Shown one piece after another: positions 62,074-64,000 of a DNA stretch of 64,000 bases. Below the pieces are notes generated by a model. It saw nothing but the letters and a program-made list of their open reading frames with translations. It was not told the origin of the DNA and did not search any database. The DNA is taken from NCBI RefSeq assembly GCF_001969385.1, contig NZ_CP014796.1:3303501-3367500 (forward strand), read 5' to 3'. How positions within the stretch are numbered: position 1 is the stretch's first letter; the number at the start of each line of letters is the position of its first letter. Position numbers and translations under genes: made by a program. This stretch comes from Salipiger profundus. Its GTDB lineage: Bacteria; Pseudomonadota; Alphaproteobacteria; Rhodobacterales; Rhodobacteraceae.

Positions 62074-62493
62074 TCAGCGCGCGGCGCGCAGGAAGGCGCG
62101 TAGCGTGCTTTCGGGCTGCCGGATATGGGCGAGCGCTGGCTGCTGCCGCGAGAACACGTCGAAGTGGTAGGGCAGCACGGTCTCGGCGATCTGGTGGAAC
62201 ATCCGCGCCGCGCCGAAGCTGAGATCGTCCGGCGCGAAGAGCGCGTAGCGCGTCCCGGGATCCACCCTTTTCGCGAGCCTTGCCTCGAGAGCGACCAAGG
62301 TCAGGGTCCGCATGAAATCCGTGTAGACGTGATCGACCGCCGAGAGGTCGGCGAGCTGTGCCGTGTCTGTCCGGTGGAGCGGAGCATCGAGAGCGCGGCG
62401 CAGACCATCGAGATGGTCTACCGGGCCGATCGTGCCGTGGAAATGCTGGTAGGCGACGTTGCGCCTTGCGAAGATGGCGGTCTCGACGGGCAT
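62074..62493 (-). CDS. Hypothetical 139-residue protein
   Basis: I do not recognise the family. The protein has no signal peptide or membrane helix and reads as a mixed alpha/beta domain with a conserved-looking centre ([27 protein letters not shown], cut here to positions about 78-104) that resembles the STAS-like or SpoIIAA-like small proteins common in roseobacters only loosely. A good ribosome-binding site (CGAGGAGG) precedes ATG 62493. It lies 73 nt before the YbdK gene in the same direction. Confidence 0.55.
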   Translation of the reverse strand: MPVETAIFARRNVAYQHFHGTIGPVDHLDGLRRALDAPLHRTDTAQLADLSAVDHVYTDFMRTLTLVALEARLAKRVDPGTRYALFAPDDLSFGAARMFHQIAETVLPYHFDVFSRQQPALAHIRQPESTLRAFLRAAR

Positions 62494-62814
62494 GGGGCCT
62501 CCTCGAGAAACAGGTATATGGAATATATCTTAAATCAAGCCGTGGGGTGCGACTGTAGCTGCCTAGCTGTCCGGGCCGTCAGCGACTGTCCATAAGAAGC
62601 TCTGTGAGGCTGTTCCGAACGACGCCGATCAGTATCAGCGCCTTGCGGATCCTCCTGTTGAACCAGCAGCACCATCTCGCGTCCTTCCGTGAGTGCAGGA
62701 GGGGGAGCGTCGACACCTTGTAAGGCAGGCAGGTCACCGGGCTGGCGTCCGCGGCGGGTGCCGCTTCCGGTCGCACGGGCCGCGGCTCTGGGGAGCGGGC
62801 ACCACTTTTGCAGA
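62494..62814. other. 321-bp stretch without a recognisable gene
   Basis: The left part (62515-62540) is A/T-rich (TATATGGAATATATCTTAAA) and probably holds the promoter of the hypothetical gene. A 65-codon minus-strand frame (62579-62776) has no recognisable domain and an unlikely composition. Nothing else could be identified. Confidence 0.4.
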
Positions 62815-62846
62815 AAGCAAAAGCCCGCGCCGAAGTGGCGCGGGCT
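62815..62846 (-). terminator. Rho-independent terminator of mmsA
   Basis: On the minus strand AGCCCGCGCC, loop ACTTC, GGCGCGGGCT form a perfect 10-bp stem followed by TTTGCTTT. It lies 30 nt after the mmsA stop. Confidence 0.8.
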
Positions 62847-62876
62847 CCTGTGAGGCATGCAATGCGATGCGGAAGG

Positions 62877-64000
62877 TCAGTCCATCGCCTTGAAGTTGAA
62901 CTCGCCGCCTTCCTTGATGCCCGAGAACCAGCGCGCCGTGACGGTCTTGGTCTTGGTGTAGAAGCGGAAGGCGTCGGGGCCGTACTGGTTGAGGTCGCCG
63001 AAGCCGGACTTCTTCCAGCCGCCGAAGGTGAAGTAGCTCAGCGGCACCGGGATCGGGAAGTTGATGCCGACCATGCCGACGTTCACCCGGTGCGCGAAGT
63101 CGCGCGCGGTGTCGCCGTCGGCGGTGTAGATCGCCGTGCCGTTGCCGTAGTCGTTCTTCATGACCAGGTCGAGCGCCTCGTCGTAGGTCTCGGTGCGCAC
63201 CTGGCTCAGGACCGGGCCGAAGATCTCTTCCTTGTAGATGTCCATGTCCGGCGTGACGTTGTCGAACATCGACGGACCCACGAAGAAGCCGTTCTCGTAG
63301 CCCTGCAGCTCGAAGTTGCGGCCATCGACCACCAGGTTCGCACCCTGCTCGACACCCGAGGCGATGAGCCCGTTGATGCGGTCCTTCGACGCCTGGGTGA
63401 TGACCGGGCCGTAGTCCACGTCGTCGCCCGAGGTGTAGGGGCCGACCTTGAGCGCCTCGATGCGCGGGACCAGCTTCTCGATCAGCGCGTCTGCGGTCTT
63501 CTGACCGACCGGAACCGCGACCGAGATCGCCATGCAGCGTTCGCCCGCGGCGCCGAAGCCGGCACCGACCAGCGCGTCGGCGGCCTTGTCGATGTCCGCG
63601 TCGGGCATGATGATCATGTGGTTCTTGGCGCCGCCGAAGCACTGGGCACGCTTGCCGTTCGAGCAGGCGCGGCCGTAGATGTACTGTGCGATCGGGGTGG
63701 AGCCGACGAAGGCCACTGCCGGGATCTCTTCGTGGTCGATGATGCCGTCGACGATGTCCTTGTCACCGTTGACCACCTGCAGCACGCCCTCGGGCAGGCC
63801 TGCTTCGATGAGCAGCTCGGCGAGGCGCAGCGCGGTCGAGGGCACGCGCTCGGAGGGCTTGAGGATCATCGCGTTGCCGCAGGCGAGGGCGCCGGCCATC
63901 TTCCACAGCGGAATCATCGCCGGGAAGTTGAAGGGCGTGATGCCCGCGACCACGCCGAGCGGCTGACGCATCGAATACAGGTCGATGCCCGGCCCGCCGT
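62877..64000 (-). CDS. mmsA: Methylmalonate-semialdehyde dehydrogenase (partial, 5' end beyond window)
   Basis: The C-terminal 374 or more residues of an aldehyde dehydrogenase; the frame stays open to position 64000 and reads GGPGIDLYSMRQPLGVVAG at the edge, so the start lies outside. GITPFNFPAMIPLWKMAGAL, FGAAGERCMA with the catalytic cysteine, and FPIPVPLSYFTFGGWKKSGFG identify the CoA-acylating MmsA/IolA group. It converts methylmalonate semialdehyde to propionyl-CoA, completing the valine path begun by the genes at 56.3-59.4 kb. A strong terminator follows. Confidence 0.95.
   Translation of the reverse strand, partial: GGPGIDLYSMRQPLGVVAGITPFNFPAMIPLWKMAGALACGNAMILKPSERVPSTALRLAELLIEAGLPEGVLQVVNGDKDIVDGIIDHEEIPAVAFVGSTPIAQYIYGRACSNGKRAQCFGGAKNHMIIMPDADIDKAADALVGAGFGAAGERCMAISVAVPVGQKTADALIEKLVPRIEALKVGPYTSGDDVDYGPVITQASKDRINGLIASGVEQGANLVVDGRNFELQGYENGFFVGPSMFDNVTPDMDIYKEEIFGPVLSQVRTETYDEALDLVMKNDYGNGTAIYTADGDTARDFAHRVNVGMVGINFPIPVPLSYFTFGGWKKSGFGDLNQYGPDAFRFYTKTKTVTARWFSGIKEGGEFNFKAMD

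Noticed and set aside
62579..62776. Remnant of an insertion sequence or small gene before mmsA
   Set aside because: No transposase motif, terminal repeat or target duplication could be seen; the frame has no recognisable domain.

Overview
The window is high-GC DNA (strong G/C at third codon positions, many ATGA/TGATG gene overlaps) and reads as the chromosome or a large replicon of a Rhodobacterales/Roseobacter-group alphaproteobacterium. Pointers are the tandem CCUCCUCCC-loop small RNAs, the tripartite tricarboxylate transporter, the ectoine-hydrolase-like M24 protein, a G/C-rich intergenic repeat of a type common in roseobacters, and the abundance of small-molecule importers with matching catabolic operons. 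About 60 protein genes were recognised. No rRNA, tRNA, CRISPR array, intact insertion sequence or prophage was seen.

Layout. 0-7 kb: end of an oligopeptide-type ABC ATPase, a DadA-like flavoprotein, an SDR and an Asp/Glu-racemase-like protein; then a convergent LysR gene and a flavoprotein plus PLP desulfhydrase/deaminase pair (amino-acid-like substrate). 7-14 kb: secreted esterase, RND efflux pump and a Tat-exported dienelactone hydrolase. 14-19 kb: singletons, namely a glycosyltransferase-like protein, a membrane-anchored Mrr-type nuclease, a frameshifted DUF4186 gene, tandem small RNAs on the minus strand, a DoeA-like M24 hydrolase, and a membrane protein behind a small winged-helix regulator with a perfect palindromic operator. 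19-26.3 kb: LacI repressor and a ketohexose-type ABC importer with a tagatose/allulose 3-epimerase-like protein and a P-loop kinase.

26.5-49.6 kb is a carbohydrate-acid island with two tetronate modules. The first is entirely on the minus strand: a ribose-type importer (39.95-35.1 kb) with a 31-nt perfect palindrome at its promoter, then LacI, an unknown protein with a CCCC tail, a metallo-beta-lactamase-fold hydrolase, a CRYL1-like dehydrogenase, a HisD-family dehydrogenase, an SDR, OtnI, OtnK and OtnC. The OtnI-OtnK-OtnC end converts 2-oxo-tetronate to dihydroxyacetone phosphate. The upstream dehydrogenases and hydrolase look like a feeder path from a polyol or sugar lactone, which is inference. 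The second module is divergent: TctBCA, a DapA-like lyase, a D-2-hydroxyacid dehydrogenase and PdxA2 on the minus strand; an iron alcohol dehydrogenase, a DtnK-like kinase and a GntR regulator on the plus strand.

49.6-64 kb: nadA-nadB-nadC with a palindromic operator, a formate/nitrite-transporter-family protein, an FtsH paralogue, and valine/isobutyrate catabolism (acyl-CoA dehydrogenase, 3-hydroxyisobutyryl-CoA hydrolase, MmsB and, beyond three unrelated genes, MmsA running off the end). The most unusual content is the composite tetronate island, the tandem small RNAs without an adjacent DUF1127 gene, the membrane-tethered nuclease, and several strong palindromic operators.
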